DNA of 35,290 bases, taken from the NCBI GenBank assembly GCA_002482565.1, contig DLGG01000094.1, positions 909 through 36,198 on the forward strand, written 5' to 3'. Made by a program: the position numbers and the translations under genes. This DNA is from Solidesulfovibrio magneticus. Lineage in GTDB: Bacteria; Desulfobacterota; Desulfovibrionia; Desulfovibrionales; Desulfovibrionaceae. Positions 1-8,855 of this stretch are shown one piece after another; within the stretch, counting starts at the first letter, position 1; each line of letters starts with the position of its first letter. The notes beneath the pieces were generated by a model. The model was not told the DNA's origin. It ran no database searches and worked only from the letters and a program-made list of their open reading frames with translations.

Positions 1-63
1 GCCATGATGGAAGCCGAGATGGGGCAAATCACCGGCGGCATCAAGGTTCCCGGCCTGTTCTAA
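1..63 (+). CDS. YbaB/EbfC nucleoid-associated protein, C-terminal end only
   Basis: The first 20 codons read to a TAA at 61-63 and end in GGIKVPGLF, preceded by AMMEAEMGQIT. This matches the conserved C-terminus of the small YbaB/EbfC DNA-binding family (about 105 residues). The N-terminus lies outside the window. The family typically sits between dnaX and recR, and recR does follow here, which supports the call. YbaB proteins are dimeric nucleoid-associated proteins. Only the tail is visible, so nothing more can be said. Confidence 0.85.
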   Translation, partial: AMMEAEMGQITGGIKVPGLF

Positions 64-72
64 CCGACCGGC

Positions 73-100
73 GGCGGGAAGGGGCGCTCCCTTTCCCGCC
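73..100 (+). other. GC-rich hairpin between ybaB and recR
   Basis: An imperfect inverted repeat, GGCGGGAAGGG against CCCTTTCCCGCC with one bulge, lies between the YbaB stop and the recR start. No U-run follows it. It could be an attenuator or an mRNA-stabilising structure. It is not convincing as a terminator because ybaB and recR are usually co-transcribed. Confidence 0.35.
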
Positions 101-128
101 GTCCGCGCCCTTACGCGGAATCCCGAAC

Positions 129-743
129 ATGGCATCCCAGACGACCCTGCCCGTTCCCCTGGCCGAACTCGTGGACCAGTTGGCCAAGTTGCCCGGCCTT
201 GGCCCCAAGTCGGCGCTCAAGGTGGCCATGACGCTCTTGGAGTGGCCGCGTCCCCGGGCCGACGGCCTGGGCGAGGCCATCTTGCGCCTGCGCGAACGGC
301 TGTGCCTGTGCGTCCACTGCGCCTCGCTGTCCGAGACGCCGGTGTGCCCGGTGTGCGCCGACCCCACCCGAAACGGCGAACAGCTCTGTCTCGTGGCCCA
401 ATGGGACGCCATCATGCAGATGGAGGAGACGGGACTCTATACCGGCCGCTATCTGGTCCTTGGCGGCCTGCTCGACCCGTTGGAAGGCGTGTCGCCCGGC
501 CAGCTCCGCCTGGACGTCCTGCGGGCCAAGCTGGCCGAGGGCGTGGTCACGGAATGCATCCTGGCCCTTGGCGCGACCCTGGCCGCCGAAACCACCGCCT
601 CCCACATCAAGAACTTGCTGGAGCGGGAGTTTCCGGCCGTGCGCCTGACGCGGCTGGCCCAGGGCATCCCCCTGGGGGCCGAGGTCAAGTACGTGGACAA
701 GGAAACCCTGTCCCAGTCCCTGCGCTACCGGCAGGACCTCTAA
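129..743 (+). CDS. recR: Recombination mediator protein RecR
   Basis: RecR works with RecO and RecF to load RecA on SSB-coated single-stranded DNA at gaps (RecFOR pathway, cytoplasm). The 204-residue product has the usual family length and order. A helix-hairpin-helix at about residues 15-35 (LPGLGPKSA) is followed by a C4 zinc finger with C61, C64, C73 and C76 (CVHC...CPVC). A Toprim domain then runs from about residue 80, with the family end motif around GAEVKYVDKETL. The ATG at 129 has only a weak Shine-Dalgarno. The gene follows a YbaB end, the standard ybaB-recR arrangement, and recD2 starts 24 nt downstream, so the three probably form one repair operon. Confidence 0.97.
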   Translation: MASQTTLPVPLAELVDQLAKLPGLGPKSALKVAMTLLEWPRPRADGLGEAILRLRERLCLCVHCASLSETPVCPVCADPTRNGEQLCLVAQWDAIMQMEETGLYTGRYLVLGGLLDPLEGVSPGQLRLDVLRAKLAEGVVTECILALGATLAAETTASHIKNLLEREFPAVRLTRLAQGIPLGAEVKYVDKETLSQSLRYRQDL

Positions 744-767
744 ACCCCGGACGCCGCCGCAAACGCC

Positions 768-2942
768 ATGGCAGTCGAGCTCACGGTCGAAATCGAGACC
801 GTCACCTTTTTCAACGAGGAAAACGGCTACCTCATCGCTCGGGTCAGCTCCAAGGCCGAGCCGGGGCCGTTTTCCATTGTCGGGCGGATGCAAAAGGTCA
901 CACCCGGGGAACTCTTGCGGGTCACCGGCGAATTCGCCACCCATCCCAAGTACGGCCGCCAGTTCCAGGTGACGACCTGCGTGGGCGAGATGCCGGCCTC
1001 CCTAAACGGCATCCGCCGCTATCTGGCCTCGGGCCAGATCAAGGGCGTGGGCGGCATCCTGGCCTCGCGCCTGGTGGACGCCTTTGGCGAGAAGGTTCTC
1101 GACATCCTGGACAAGGAGCCGGACAAGCTGCTGGCCGTGGAAGGGGTGGGCAAGAAAAAACTGGCCGAGATCAAGGCCTCCTGGGACGCCCAAAACGAGA
1201 TCCGCTCGCTCATGCTCTTTCTCCAGACCCACGAGATCGCCACCACCCACGCCGCCAAGATCCAGCGGCTTTACGGCAACGCCGCCGAGGCCCGCATCCG
1301 GGCCAACCCCTACGAACTGGCCTACGAGATACGCGGCATCGCGTTTAAGACCGCCGACGCCATGGCCCTGCGCCTGGGCTTTGCCCCGGACAGCCCCGAG
1401 CGTGTCCAGGCCGCCCTGGCTTATGTGCTCTTTTCCATGGGCGAGCAGGGGCATCTGTTTTCGCCCAAGGACGTGCTCTTCGAGAAGACCGCCGCCCTGG
1501 TCGGCGACGTGGCCTCCGAGCGTCTGGAGGAGGGCCTGGGCGGCCTGGAAGAGCTCAAGCGCGTCAAGGTCGAGCCCCTGCCCGAGCAGGGGATCGAGGC
1601 CGCCGTCTACCTGCGCCACTTCTACGCCCTGGAAGCCGAAATCGCCCGGCGCATCCACGACCTGGCCGGCCATCCCGGCGCGCAGCTGCGCGGCAAGGTG
1701 GAAAAGCTCCTGCCCGCGCTCGAATCCGAAGCCCGCATCCAACTTTCCCCGGAGCAGCGGCAAGCCGTCATCGACGCTTGCTCCAACAAGGTCTTCGTCA
1801 TTACCGGCGGTCCGGGCACCGGCAAGACCACCATCACCCGTATGGTGGTGGCCGCCCTTGACAAGCTGTCGCTAAAAGTCAAACTTGCCGCGCCCACGGG
1901 CCGGGCGGCCAAACGGCTTTCCGAAGCGACCGGGCATCCGGCCGCCACGCTCCACCGCCTGCTCCAGTCCACGCCCGACGGCTCGTTTGCCGTGTGCGAG
2001 GACAACAAGCTCAAGGCCGACGCGCTGCTGGTCGACGAGGTCAGCATGCTCGACGCCAGGCTTTGCGGGCACATGCTGCGGGCCTTGCCGTTCACCTCGC
2101 GGCTTATCCTTGTCGGCGACGCCGACCAGCTGCCGTCGGTGGGGGCGGGCAACGTCCTGGAGGACGTGCTGGGCAGCCAGTCCGTGGGCAGCGCGCGGCT
2201 CACGCACATTTTTCGCCAGGCCCGGGAAAGCATGATCGTGGTCAACGCCCACCGGGTCAACAACGGCCAATTTCCCCAGGCGGCCGAGAAAAAACCGCCC
2301 GAGGCCGATTTTTTTTGGGTCGAGCAGGACGATCCGGCCGCCGTGCGCGACCTGATCGCTACGCTTGTGGCCGAGCGCATCCCCCAGGTCTACGGCCTTG
2401 ATCCCATGCGCGACGTCCAGGTGCTCTCGCCCATGCACAAGGGCGAGGCCGGCACCCAGGCGCTTAATGAAGCGCTGCGGGCGCGGCTTAATCCCTCGGG
2501 GCCGACGGTGGTTCGGGGCAACGCGATTTTTCGCCTGGGCGACCGGGTGTTGCAGACCAAAAACAATTACGAAAAGGACGTCTTCAACGGCGACCTCGGG
2601 CATGTCACGGCCGCCGATCCCGAAGAGGGTTCCCTTGTCGTCACCTTCGACGGACGGGACGTCCCCTATGACCGCACCGAACTCGACGAACTGGCGCCGG
2701 CCTACGCCGTGAGCATCCACAAGTCCCAGGGCAGCGAGTATCCGGCCGTGGTGGCTCCGTTTTTGACCCAGCATTACGTGATGCTGCGCCGCAACCTGAT
2801 CTACACCGCGCTGACCCGGGCCAGAAAACTGGCCGTGCTCGTGGGCAGCCGCCGGGCCCTGACCCTGGGCCTCAAAAACGCCGGCGGCGAGCGGCGCTAC
2901 ACGCACCTCAACTACCGCCTGCGGGAACTTTTCAATGTCTGA
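768..2942 (+). CDS. recD2: RecD2-type SF1B DNA helicase
   Basis: This 724-residue protein is a RecD-like helicase of the RecD2 type, the form not associated with RecBC. An N-terminal OB-like and helix-hairpin-helix region (about 1-330; motif VEGVGKKKLAEI) precedes the motor domains. Walker A is GGPGTGKTT (G347-T354 and following), the DEAD-like Walker B is VDEVSML, and the C-terminal motif VSIHKSQGSEYPAVV is followed by YTALTRAR. These are standard SF1 helicase motifs. RecD2 enzymes unwind 5'-to-3' and act in replication-fork maintenance and repair. No clear Shine-Dalgarno precedes the ATG at 768, but no better start exists and the N-terminus aligns with the family (ELTVEIETVTFFNEENGYL). It lies 24 nt after recR. 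Confidence 0.96.
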   Translation: MAVELTVEIETVTFFNEENGYLIARVSSKAEPGPFSIVGRMQKVTPGELLRVTGEFATHPKYGRQFQVTTCVGEMPASLNGIRRYLASGQIKGVGGILASRLVDAFGEKVLDILDKEPDKLLAVEGVGKKKLAEIKASWDAQNEIRSLMLFLQTHEIATTHAAKIQRLYGNAAEARIRANPYELAYEIRGIAFKTADAMALRLGFAPDSPERVQAALAYVLFSMGEQGHLFSPKDVLFEKTAALVGDVASERLEEGLGGLEELKRVKVEPLPEQGIEAAVYLRHFYALEAEIARRIHDLAGHPGAQLRGKVEKLLPALESEARIQLSPEQRQAVIDACSNKVFVITGGPGTGKTTITRMVVAALDKLSLKVKLAAPTGRAAKRLSEATGHPAATLHRLLQSTPDGSFAVCEDNKLKADALLVDEVSMLDARLCGHMLRALPFTSRLILVGDADQLPSVGAGNVLEDVLGSQSVGSARLTHIFRQARESMIVVNAHRVNNGQFPQAAEKKPPEADFFWVEQDDPAAVRDLIATLVAERIPQVYGLDPMRDVQVLSPMHKGEAGTQALNEALRARLNPSGPTVVRGNAIFRLGDRVLQTKNNYEKDVFNGDLGHVTAADPEEGSLVVTFDGRDVPYDRTELDELAPAYAVSIHKSQGSEYPAVVAPFLTQHYVMLRRNLIYTALTRARKLAVLVGSRRALTLGLKNAGGERRYTHLNYRLRELFNV

Positions 2943-2990
2943 TCGCCCAAACGCCGGGACGGCCCCGGCTTCATGGAGGAATGGCCCGCG

Positions 2991-3968
2991 ATGCTTGTAA
3001 AGAAAGCCGCCAGTTTGTTTGTGCGCCTGGCCCTGGTGGGGGGCTGTCTGGTCTATGCCTTCTGGGGACTCAATTTTTCTGAACTCTGGGACGCCATTGT
3101 CCGTTTCGACGACGTCGCCCTGTTTTGGACGGTGCTTTTTTCCTTTGTGGGCTACGGCGTCATGGCCCTTCGCCTCAATTTTTTGTCGGGCTTTTGCGCC
3201 GGCAACTGGGTGTGTTTCAAGGCCTTTCTTATGTCCATGGCCGTCAACAACATCGTGCCGGCCAAGCTTGGCGAGTTGGCCAAGGCCTTTTATCTACGCC
3301 GGGAATGCCGGTTCTCGCTCTCGCGCAGCATCACCATGGTCTTTTGGGAGCGCTTTTTCGATTTAAACGCCATCCTGGCCATGGGCTTGGTCGTTGCCTT
3401 CCACTTCAACCTCAAGATGGCTTTCGTGCCCCTGGCCGCGGCCGTGGGCGGCATCTGGGTCGGACTATGGGTGGTGCGCCAGTATCCGGATTTTGTCGGC
3501 CGCATCATTGAAAAACTACCTTCCAACCGGTTGGCCGAATTCCTGGCCGAGCTCAAGCTTCAGGTGCTCCACGGCGTGACCCCCAGCTTCATGACCGTGC
3601 TGGGGCTTTATACCCTGGTCTGCTGGGTTCTCTACGCCGGTTCCACTTTTTTGGTGCTTTTATGGGTGGCCGACCTGCCCTTGACTGTTGGCCAGGCGGC
3701 GGCGGTTTTCGTCATTTCGTCCCTTGGCATGGCCATGCCGTCCTCACCCGGGGCGCTGGGCGTTTTCGAGGCGGCGGTGGTTTTTTCCCTGGGCCTTTTT
3801 GGTGTGGACCGAGCCCAAGGGCTGGCCACTGGGCTGGTGCTCCACATGGTGCAGTACATTCCGGTTACCGTGGCCGGCCTGCTTGTGCTGGCCAAAAGCG
3901 GACTCAAGCTCAGCAAGATCCGGGAGAGCGACGAAGCGTTGGACGCCGCGCCCGAGGCCGGTAAATAG
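2991..3968 (+). CDS. UPF0104 / LPG-synthase-like integral membrane protein
   Basis: A hydrophobic protein of 325 residues with six to eight predicted membrane segments. It resembles the YbhN/UPF0104 family, which shares the transmembrane 'flippase' domain of lysylphosphatidylglycerol synthases. Family-like stretches are AVNNIVPAKLGELAKAFYLR, near the first third, and SLGMAMPSSPGALGVFE, near the last quarter. No aminoacyl-transferase domain is attached, so a membrane-lipid transport role is possible but unproven. I chose the ATG at 2991 over the in-frame ATG at 2973 because a GGAGGA Shine-Dalgarno (2975-2980) ends 10 nt before it and overlaps the upstream choice. It lies between recD2 and thiD without functional connection that I can see. 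Confidence 0.85.
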   Translation: MLVKKAASLFVRLALVGGCLVYAFWGLNFSELWDAIVRFDDVALFWTVLFSFVGYGVMALRLNFLSGFCAGNWVCFKAFLMSMAVNNIVPAKLGELAKAFYLRRECRFSLSRSITMVFWERFFDLNAILAMGLVVAFHFNLKMAFVPLAAAVGGIWVGLWVVRQYPDFVGRIIEKLPSNRLAEFLAELKLQVLHGVTPSFMTVLGLYTLVCWVLYAGSTFLVLLWVADLPLTVGQAAAVFVISSLGMAMPSSPGALGVFEAAVVFSLGLFGVDRAQGLATGLVLHMVQYIPVTVAGLLVLAKSGLKLSKIRESDEALDAAPEAGK

Positions 3969-3989
3969 CGACCAAGCCAAGGAGGCGAC

Positions 3990-4829
3990 ATGGCCCATCC
4001 CTGCGCGCTGACCATCGCCGGTTCCGACTCCGGCGGCGGGGCCGGCATCCAGGCTGATCTCAAGACCTTCATGATGCAGGGCTGTTACGGCCTATCCGTC
4101 ATCACCGCCCTGACCGCCCAGAACACATGCGCCGTTTCGGCCATCGAGGCCCCGACGCCGGGATTCGTGGCCGAGCAGTTGCGGGCCGTGCGGGCCGATT
4201 TTCCCATCCGGGCGGCCAAGACCGGGATGCTGTTTTCCGAGGCCATCATCGAGGCCGTGGCCAAGGGCCTGGCCGATAAGGATTTCCCCTTGGTGGTCGA
4301 TCCGGTCTGCGTGGCCCAGTCCGGGGCGCGGCTGCTTATGCCCGAGGCCGTGGAGGCGATTTTGGCCCGCATGTTGCCTCTGGCCGATCTGCTGACGCCC
4401 AACCGCCTGGAGGCCGAACTGCTGGCCGGTCTGCCCATCGGCGGCAAGGCCGACGCCGACGAGGTTATCCGACGTCTTTTGGCCCGGGGAGCCAAGGCGG
4501 TACTGCTCAAGGGCGGCCATTTCGAGATCGGGCAGACTTCCGATAGCCTTGTGACAGACCGTCTGGTTCTGGCCGACGGCCGGGAATGGGAGCTGGTGCG
4601 GCCCTTTGTCGCCACCCGCAACACCCATGGCACGGGGTGCACTCTTTCGGCGGCCATCGCCGGCCATCTGGCCCTGGGCAAGGCTCTGCCCGAGGCGGTG
4701 GAGGCGGCCCGGGATTATCTGCAACTGGCCCTGGAAACCGCCTGGGATCTTGGCGACGGCGACGGGCCGGTCAACCACTTGGCTCCCTACGAGCGCCATC
4801 TGCGTGCATCGAACAAGCAGACGTCGTAA
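3990..4829 (+). CDS. thiD: Hydroxymethylpyrimidine/phosphomethylpyrimidine kinase ThiD
   Basis: ThiD phosphorylates HMP and then HMP-P to HMP-PP, the pyrimidine half of thiamine, in the cytoplasm. The 279-residue product is a ribokinase-fold enzyme of normal length. The N-terminal substrate-binding motif is AGSDSGGGAGIQADLKTF and the C-terminal ATP/anion-hole motif is NTHGTGCTLSAAIAGHLALG. KTGML, DPVCVAQSG and LTPNRLEAELL are also in the expected places. A strong AAGGAGG (3979-3985) fixes the ATG at 3990. No other thiamine gene is in the window. A ThiD without ThiE fusion is the common form. Confidence 0.95.
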   Translation: MAHPCALTIAGSDSGGGAGIQADLKTFMMQGCYGLSVITALTAQNTCAVSAIEAPTPGFVAEQLRAVRADFPIRAAKTGMLFSEAIIEAVAKGLADKDFPLVVDPVCVAQSGARLLMPEAVEAILARMLPLADLLTPNRLEAELLAGLPIGGKADADEVIRRLLARGAKAVLLKGGHFEIGQTSDSLVTDRLVLADGREWELVRPFVATRNTHGTGCTLSAAIAGHLALGKALPEAVEAARDYLQLALETAWDLGDGDGPVNHLAPYERHLRASNKQTS

Positions 4830-4924
4830 CTAGCCCTCGAGACGGATTTTTTCTTTCCATACGCCTTGATGATTGTCTTGAGGCAATCTTTCGCGTAAGG
4901 AAAAACGCCCTGTCCGGGCATATG

Positions 4925-5010
4925 TGCGAGAGTGGCGGAACTGGGAGACGCACCAGACTTAGGATCTGGCGCCGCAAGGCATAGGGGTTCGAGCCCCCTC
5001 TCTCGCACCA
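4925..5010 (+). tRNA. tRNA-Leu (anticodon UAG)
   Basis: A complete class II tRNA. The 7-bp acceptor stem is TGCGAGA (4925-4931) with TCTCGCA (5001-5007), followed by an encoded CCA (5008-5010). The anticodon arm is CCAGA-CTTAGGA-TCTGG, placing TAG at the anticodon, which reads CUN leucine codons. A long variable arm (GCCGCAAGGC) and a T arm with GGTTCGAGCC complete it. The region just downstream is AT-richer and carries a gene fragment, as often seen where elements have used a tRNA 3' end for integration. Confidence 0.97.
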
Positions 5011-5310
5011 AGTTGATATTATGGAGAAAATCTTCCAATTTCTCGGCTTTGAATTTTTCAGACTTCTGAATTTGCCCCAAGTCTGCCCCAAAAATCAGGG
5101 TAAATTTGGGGCTATTTTCATTTGGGGCAGGCCTTGTTCGGCCCTGTTTTTCGTCCCCGTCTAGTATGATTTCCCCTTGTAACAGGATACATCCAAATCC
5201 TCCGATGACACAGCCGAATAGTCTTGGCTGATTGATTCCCATCGATCAGATGGCATCGGGCAAGACGGAAAAGACAACAGTGATATCCTGATCGAGCTTC
5301 GACGTGTTCG
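5011..5310. other. AT-richer stretch after tRNA-Leu, no gene recognised
   Basis: About 300 bases with base composition clearly richer in A+T than the flanking operons. I see no reading frame with recognisable protein content. Translations across the tRNA on the minus strand give GLEPLCLAAPDPKSG, a familiar artefact of translating tRNA-Leu. The segment contains GCCCCAA and TTGGGGC patches around 5078-5127 that could pair. It may be scar sequence from a lost integrated element, but I find no copy of the tRNA 3' end elsewhere in the window to prove this. Confidence 0.4.
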
Positions 5311-5568
5311 ATGATCGACTCCTTGGACTGGTTCGCCATGACCCAGGCGGAGCGCAATGACGCGGACAGCCTGTTGCGGATCCTCAGGAACCGGCTGGCC
5401 GAGGATGACCCTCGCATCACCGGCTGCAACATCGGCATGAACTCGGGAGCCTCGGCCGGGCAGACCGTGTTTCATGTCCATATCCATCTGATCCCTCGAC
5501 GCGATGGGGATATGGAGAATCCGCGCGGCGGGGTTCGTAGTGTGAATCCTGGAAAGATGCACTATTAG
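5311..5568 (+). pseudogene. HIT-family hydrolase, 5'-truncated fragment
   Basis: The 85-codon frame is the C-terminal half of a histidine-triad (HIT) nucleotide hydrolase. It carries the triad HVHIHLIPR, the upstream family motif NIGMNSGASAGQTVFH, and the end DMENPRGGVRSVNPGKMHY. HIT proteins of this Fhit/Ap4A-hydrolase-like type normally have 130-160 residues, with an N-terminal CxFC/IIPKRH region, which is absent here. In the same frame a TGA lies 27 nt upstream of the ATG (5281-5283). No zinc-finger or strand-1 sequence can be found before it in the other frames. GVRSVNPGKMHY also differs from the usual GVRGVIPG. I infer a decayed remnant that may not be translated. Confidence 0.75.
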
Positions 5569-5664
5569 CCAACGTGGTGTCCGTTTGTGGCCGGCGCTAT
5601 TACAGGACATCTGTCGCCAAAATACAATCATTCACAGATTGGACCTGTCTCGCGTAGTGAAAGA

Positions 5665-5703
5665 GAGTATGGCTGAAACAACTTCGGCCATGCTCTTTTT
5701 TGT
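5665..5703 (+). terminator. Strong intrinsic terminator
   Basis: A 13-bp stem, GAGTATGGCTGAA against TTCGGCCATGCTC with two G-T pairs and an ACAAC loop, runs from 5665 to 5695. It is followed directly by TTTTTTGTTTT. Flanking A residues on the 5' side allow it to act in both directions. It insulates the HIT remnant from the kinase gene downstream. Confidence 0.85.
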
Positions 5704-5835
5704 TTTGAATTTATCGATAAATCAGAGCCTTACTTGACGAGTGTTGTTGAGTTATTGCTGAAAAAACCCAAAGAAGGTAGCAAGGACGTGAAAGCGCCAT
5801 AGCCCTAGGGTGCTTTCCGAACGCTAGTTGTGAAC

Positions 5836-5863
5836 TTGCTGAAAATATAAAAACTTGTATACG
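5836..5863 (+). promoter_or_regulatory. Candidate sigma70 promoter for the hybrid kinase
   Basis: TTGCTG (5836-5841) and TATACG (5858-5863) are separated by 16 nt within an AT-rich leader (5704-5967) that holds no recognisable gene. The match is moderate, and the long leader of about 100 nt to the ATG at 5968 is unexplained. Confidence 0.3.
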
Positions 5864-5967
5864 TTGTCAAATTTTTTGGTCCGTAGTGATGATGAGGCTC
5901 ATTCTGGCTTATTTCTGTGTTGTGTGCTGCGCGGTTTCGTTAGCATGTTACTATAAATGGGCTTCAC

Positions 5968-8847
5968 ATGGAACACAGTTCGTTCATAGGCTTGTTTCAG
6001 AATATTTCTCTCTTGTTGGCGGTCGCGCTGCTCTTTGAAGTGGCTGTCGTCCGCTTTAAAAAGAGCAATACATTTCTGACCCAGGTGGTCACTGGCATTG
6101 CGCTTGGGGGCATTGGCGTGGTCGTCATGCTGACGCCGTGGAAGCTGATGCCTGGGGTGGTTTTTGACACGCGCTCTGTCCTGGTGGGGATCTCAGGCCT
6201 GTTCTTCGGCCCGTTGTCCACGGCGATCGCTGTGCTCATGACTGCCGCCTTGCGGCTGGCCCAGGGCGGACTGGGGGCGTGGACGGGCGTTGGCGTCATA
6301 GCGGCTTCAGGCATTATCGGTTCGGTTTGGCGATGTTACAGGGGACGCCAACTGCATGAGATGACTTGGCGCGAGCTGTATCTGTTCGGTCTTGTCGTTC
6401 ATATTGTCATGCTGGCGCTGATGCTGACCTTTCCCTGGGATGTCGCCATGAAGGTGTTGGACAATATCGCGCTGCCGGTCATTGTCATCTATCCCATCGG
6501 GACCGCGTTGTTAGGCTCGTTGTTGGTCAATTATCTCCAGCGCGAACGCACTGGCCGGCAATTGATTGAGAGCATGGAGCGCTACCGGCTGTTGGTTGAT
6601 ACGGCCAACGAAGGAATCTGGGCCATGGACCGAGAGCATGCGACGACATATGTCAACGCGGCCATGGCGGACATGATGGGTTATAGCCCGGATGAAATGA
6701 TAGGCCAAAAAGTCGAGAATTACTTTTTTCCTGAAGATATGGAACTTCACGGCCAACGCATGGCCCGAAGACATGATGGAGAAGATGATGTTTATGAACG
6801 TCGTTTTCGCCGGAAGGATGGAAAAGAACTGTGGACGATGGTTTCAGCCAAGGCGTTAAAAGGCGATAGCAATGAATTTAATGGCTCTTTTGCCATGTTC
6901 ACTGATATCACCTTGCGAAAAGAAGCTCAAAATGCCTTGGCAAAATCTGAACTATTGCTGCGGACGATCATAAACACCATCCCGGATCTTGTTTGGCTCA
7001 AGGATGTCGATGGACGGTATTTGCAATGCAATAAAAAGTTTGAGCGTTTCTTCGGAGCTGATGAGTCGGCCATAATCGGAAAGGATGATTACGCCTTCTT
7101 TAACAAGGAACTGGCTGATTTTTTTCGAGACAATGACCGCAAGGCCATTGAGGCGGGCGGCCCCAGGATTAACGAAGAGTGGCTGACTTTTGCCGAAGAC
7201 GATTACACCGGCCTGTTTGAGACCGTCAAGTCCCCGATGTATGATGCAAACGGCCGTTTGATCGGCGTGTTGGGCATTGCCCGTGACATCACTGCCCGCA
7301 AAAGGGCAGAACAAGCGCTGCGGGAGAGCGAGGAACGCTTCAAGGCGCTGCATAATGCTTCCTTTGGCGGCATCGCCATCCATGACAAGGGGGTCATCCT
7401 GGAATGCAACCTGGGGCTGAGCGAAATGTTCGGCTATGCCCGGGATGAGCTGATCGGCATGGATGGCCTGCTCCTGGTGGCGGAACGGTCGCGCGATGTC
7501 GTCATGTCCCATATTCTGGCAGGGTATGAAAAACCCTATGAGGAATATGGCCGCCGGAAAAACGGGGAAGAGTTTCCCATGCGGCTGGAAGCGCGCAATC
7601 TCCCGTACAAGGGGAAAATGGTCCGCGCCGTGGAGTTCCGCGACATATCGGACTCGGTAAAAGCCGCCCAGGCGCTCCTGGCCGCCAAGGAGGCCGCCGA
7701 GAGCGCCACGCGGGCAAAGTCCGAGTTCCTGGCCAATATGAGCCATGAAGTTCGGACGCCCCTGAATGGCGTCCTGGGCATGCTCCAGCTGCTGCAAACA
7801 ACCGATCAGACGGACGAGCAGAAAGAATACATCCTGGGGGCGATCAAGTCGACAAATCGGCTGACCCGGCTGCTTGCCGATATTCTGGATATTTCCAAGA
7901 TCGAGGCCGGCAAGCTGCAGATCATCGAAGCGGCGTTTTCCACGGCCTGTCTCCAGGAATCCATCATGGAAATCTTCCGGCCCACGGCACGGGAAAAGAG
8001 CCTGGCTTTTGATTTTCATGTCGATGCCCACATGCCGCCCATGCTCATCGGCGACGAAACGCGCGTCCGGCAAATCCTGTTCAATCTTGTCGGGAATGCC
8101 CTCAAATTCACGGAAAGCGGTTCTGTCCTGGTCGACGCCATGACCCTTCCGGCGAAGGGTGGCGATGTTGTCCGGGTGTTGTTTGCCGTGAGCGACACCG
8201 GCATCGGCATTACCGATGAACAGCTCAAAGACATCTTCGAACCATTCGTCCAGGGCGAGCGGAGCTATACCCGCTGCTACCAGGGGGCAGGGCTGGGGCT
8301 GGCCATTGTCCGCAAGCTGGTCACAATCCTTGGCGGCGAGATGGTGATAGACAACACGGCTGGGAACGGCACCACGGTTTATGTTTCCCTGCCGTTCAAA
8401 CTTCCTGTCCCGCATCAGGAACCGGCAGCCCAGCGGCCGCGTCAGGCTGACGAGCCGGCTGAAACCCCGTTGCGCATCCTGTTGGTAGAGGATGACGAAT
8501 TCAGCTTGTTCGCCGGAAAGCGGATGCTGCACAAAATGGGCTATTCGGTGACGACCGCCCCGGATGGCCGGGAGGCCCTGGCCCTCCTGCACGAACAGGA
8601 CTTTGACTTGGTGCTCATGGACATCCAGATGCCGGTGATGGATGGCGTCGAAGCGACAAAGGCCATCAGAGGGTCATCGGACCTTGGGGAGAAGGCCCAT
8701 ATACCCATCATCGCCATGACCGCTTACGCCATGACCGGCGACAAGGAGCGGTTTCTGGCGGCGGGAATGGATGGTTACATCTCAAAGCCGGTGGAGAGAG
8801 ATGAACTTAAAGTCGTTGTTGAGAGGGCAATTGATAAGACCCCCTGA
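5968..8847 (+). CDS. Membrane hybrid sensor histidine kinase (5TM-PAS-PAS-PAS-HisKA-HATPase-REC)
   Basis: A 959-residue hybrid kinase. Residues 1-190 are a multi-helix membrane sensor like the 5TM domain of LytS (GLFFGPLSTAIAVLMTAALR). Three PAS domains follow, at about 200-315, 325-445 and 455-570. The HisKA box MSHEVRTPLNG carries H593. The ATPase domain shows FNLVGNALKFTE, DTGIGI and GAGLGLAIV. The C-terminal receiver (about 835-955) has VEDD and the phospho-acceptor D885 in LMDIQMPVMDG. The kinase should autophosphorylate H593 and pass phosphate to D885. A downstream HPt protein would then be needed, and none is in the window. The signal is unknown. No clear Shine-Dalgarno precedes the ATG. 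The first half is AT-richer than its surroundings, which suggests acquired DNA. Confidence 0.93.
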   Translation: MEHSSFIGLFQNISLLLAVALLFEVAVVRFKKSNTFLTQVVTGIALGGIGVVVMLTPWKLMPGVVFDTRSVLVGISGLFFGPLSTAIAVLMTAALRLAQGGLGAWTGVGVIAASGIIGSVWRCYRGRQLHEMTWRELYLFGLVVHIVMLALMLTFPWDVAMKVLDNIALPVIVIYPIGTALLGSLLVNYLQRERTGRQLIESMERYRLLVDTANEGIWAMDREHATTYVNAAMADMMGYSPDEMIGQKVENYFFPEDMELHGQRMARRHDGEDDVYERRFRRKDGKELWTMVSAKALKGDSNEFNGSFAMFTDITLRKEAQNALAKSELLLRTIINTIPDLVWLKDVDGRYLQCNKKFERFFGADESAIIGKDDYAFFNKELADFFRDNDRKAIEAGGPRINEEWLTFAEDDYTGLFETVKSPMYDANGRLIGVLGIARDITARKRAEQALRESEERFKALHNASFGGIAIHDKGVILECNLGLSEMFGYARDELIGMDGLLLVAERSRDVVMSHILAGYEKPYEEYGRRKNGEEFPMRLEARNLPYKGKMVRAVEFRDISDSVKAAQALLAAKEAAESATRAKSEFLANMSHEVRTPLNGVLGMLQLLQTTDQTDEQKEYILGAIKSTNRLTRLLADILDISKIEAGKLQIIEAAFSTACLQESIMEIFRPTAREKSLAFDFHVDAHMPPMLIGDETRVRQILFNLVGNALKFTESGSVLVDAMTLPAKGGDVVRVLFAVSDTGIGITDEQLKDIFEPFVQGERSYTRCYQGAGLGLAIVRKLVTILGGEMVIDNTAGNGTTVYVSLPFKLPVPHQEPAAQRPRQADEPAETPLRILLVEDDEFSLFAGKRMLHKMGYSVTTAPDGREALALLHEQDFDLVLMDIQMPVMDGVEATKAIRGSSDLGEKAHIPIIAMTAYAMTGDKERFLAAGMDGYISKPVERDELKVVVERAIDKTP

Positions 8848-8855
8848 TTGGCTGC

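Noticed and set aside
5001..5010. Second copy of the tRNA-Leu 3' end as an attachment site
   Set aside because: I found no repeat of the T-arm/acceptor sequence elsewhere in the window, so attL/attR cannot be claimed.
4771..5242. Minus-strand frames across the tRNA that could look like an integrase tail
   Set aside because: The recognisable part (GLEPLCLAAPDPKSG) is a translation of the tRNA-Leu itself. No catalytic R-H-R-Y integrase residues are visible.
5161..5310. Missing N-terminal half of the HIT protein in another frame
   Set aside because: None of the three plus frames upstream shows the CxFC or IIPKRH motifs, so a simple frameshift does not restore the gene.
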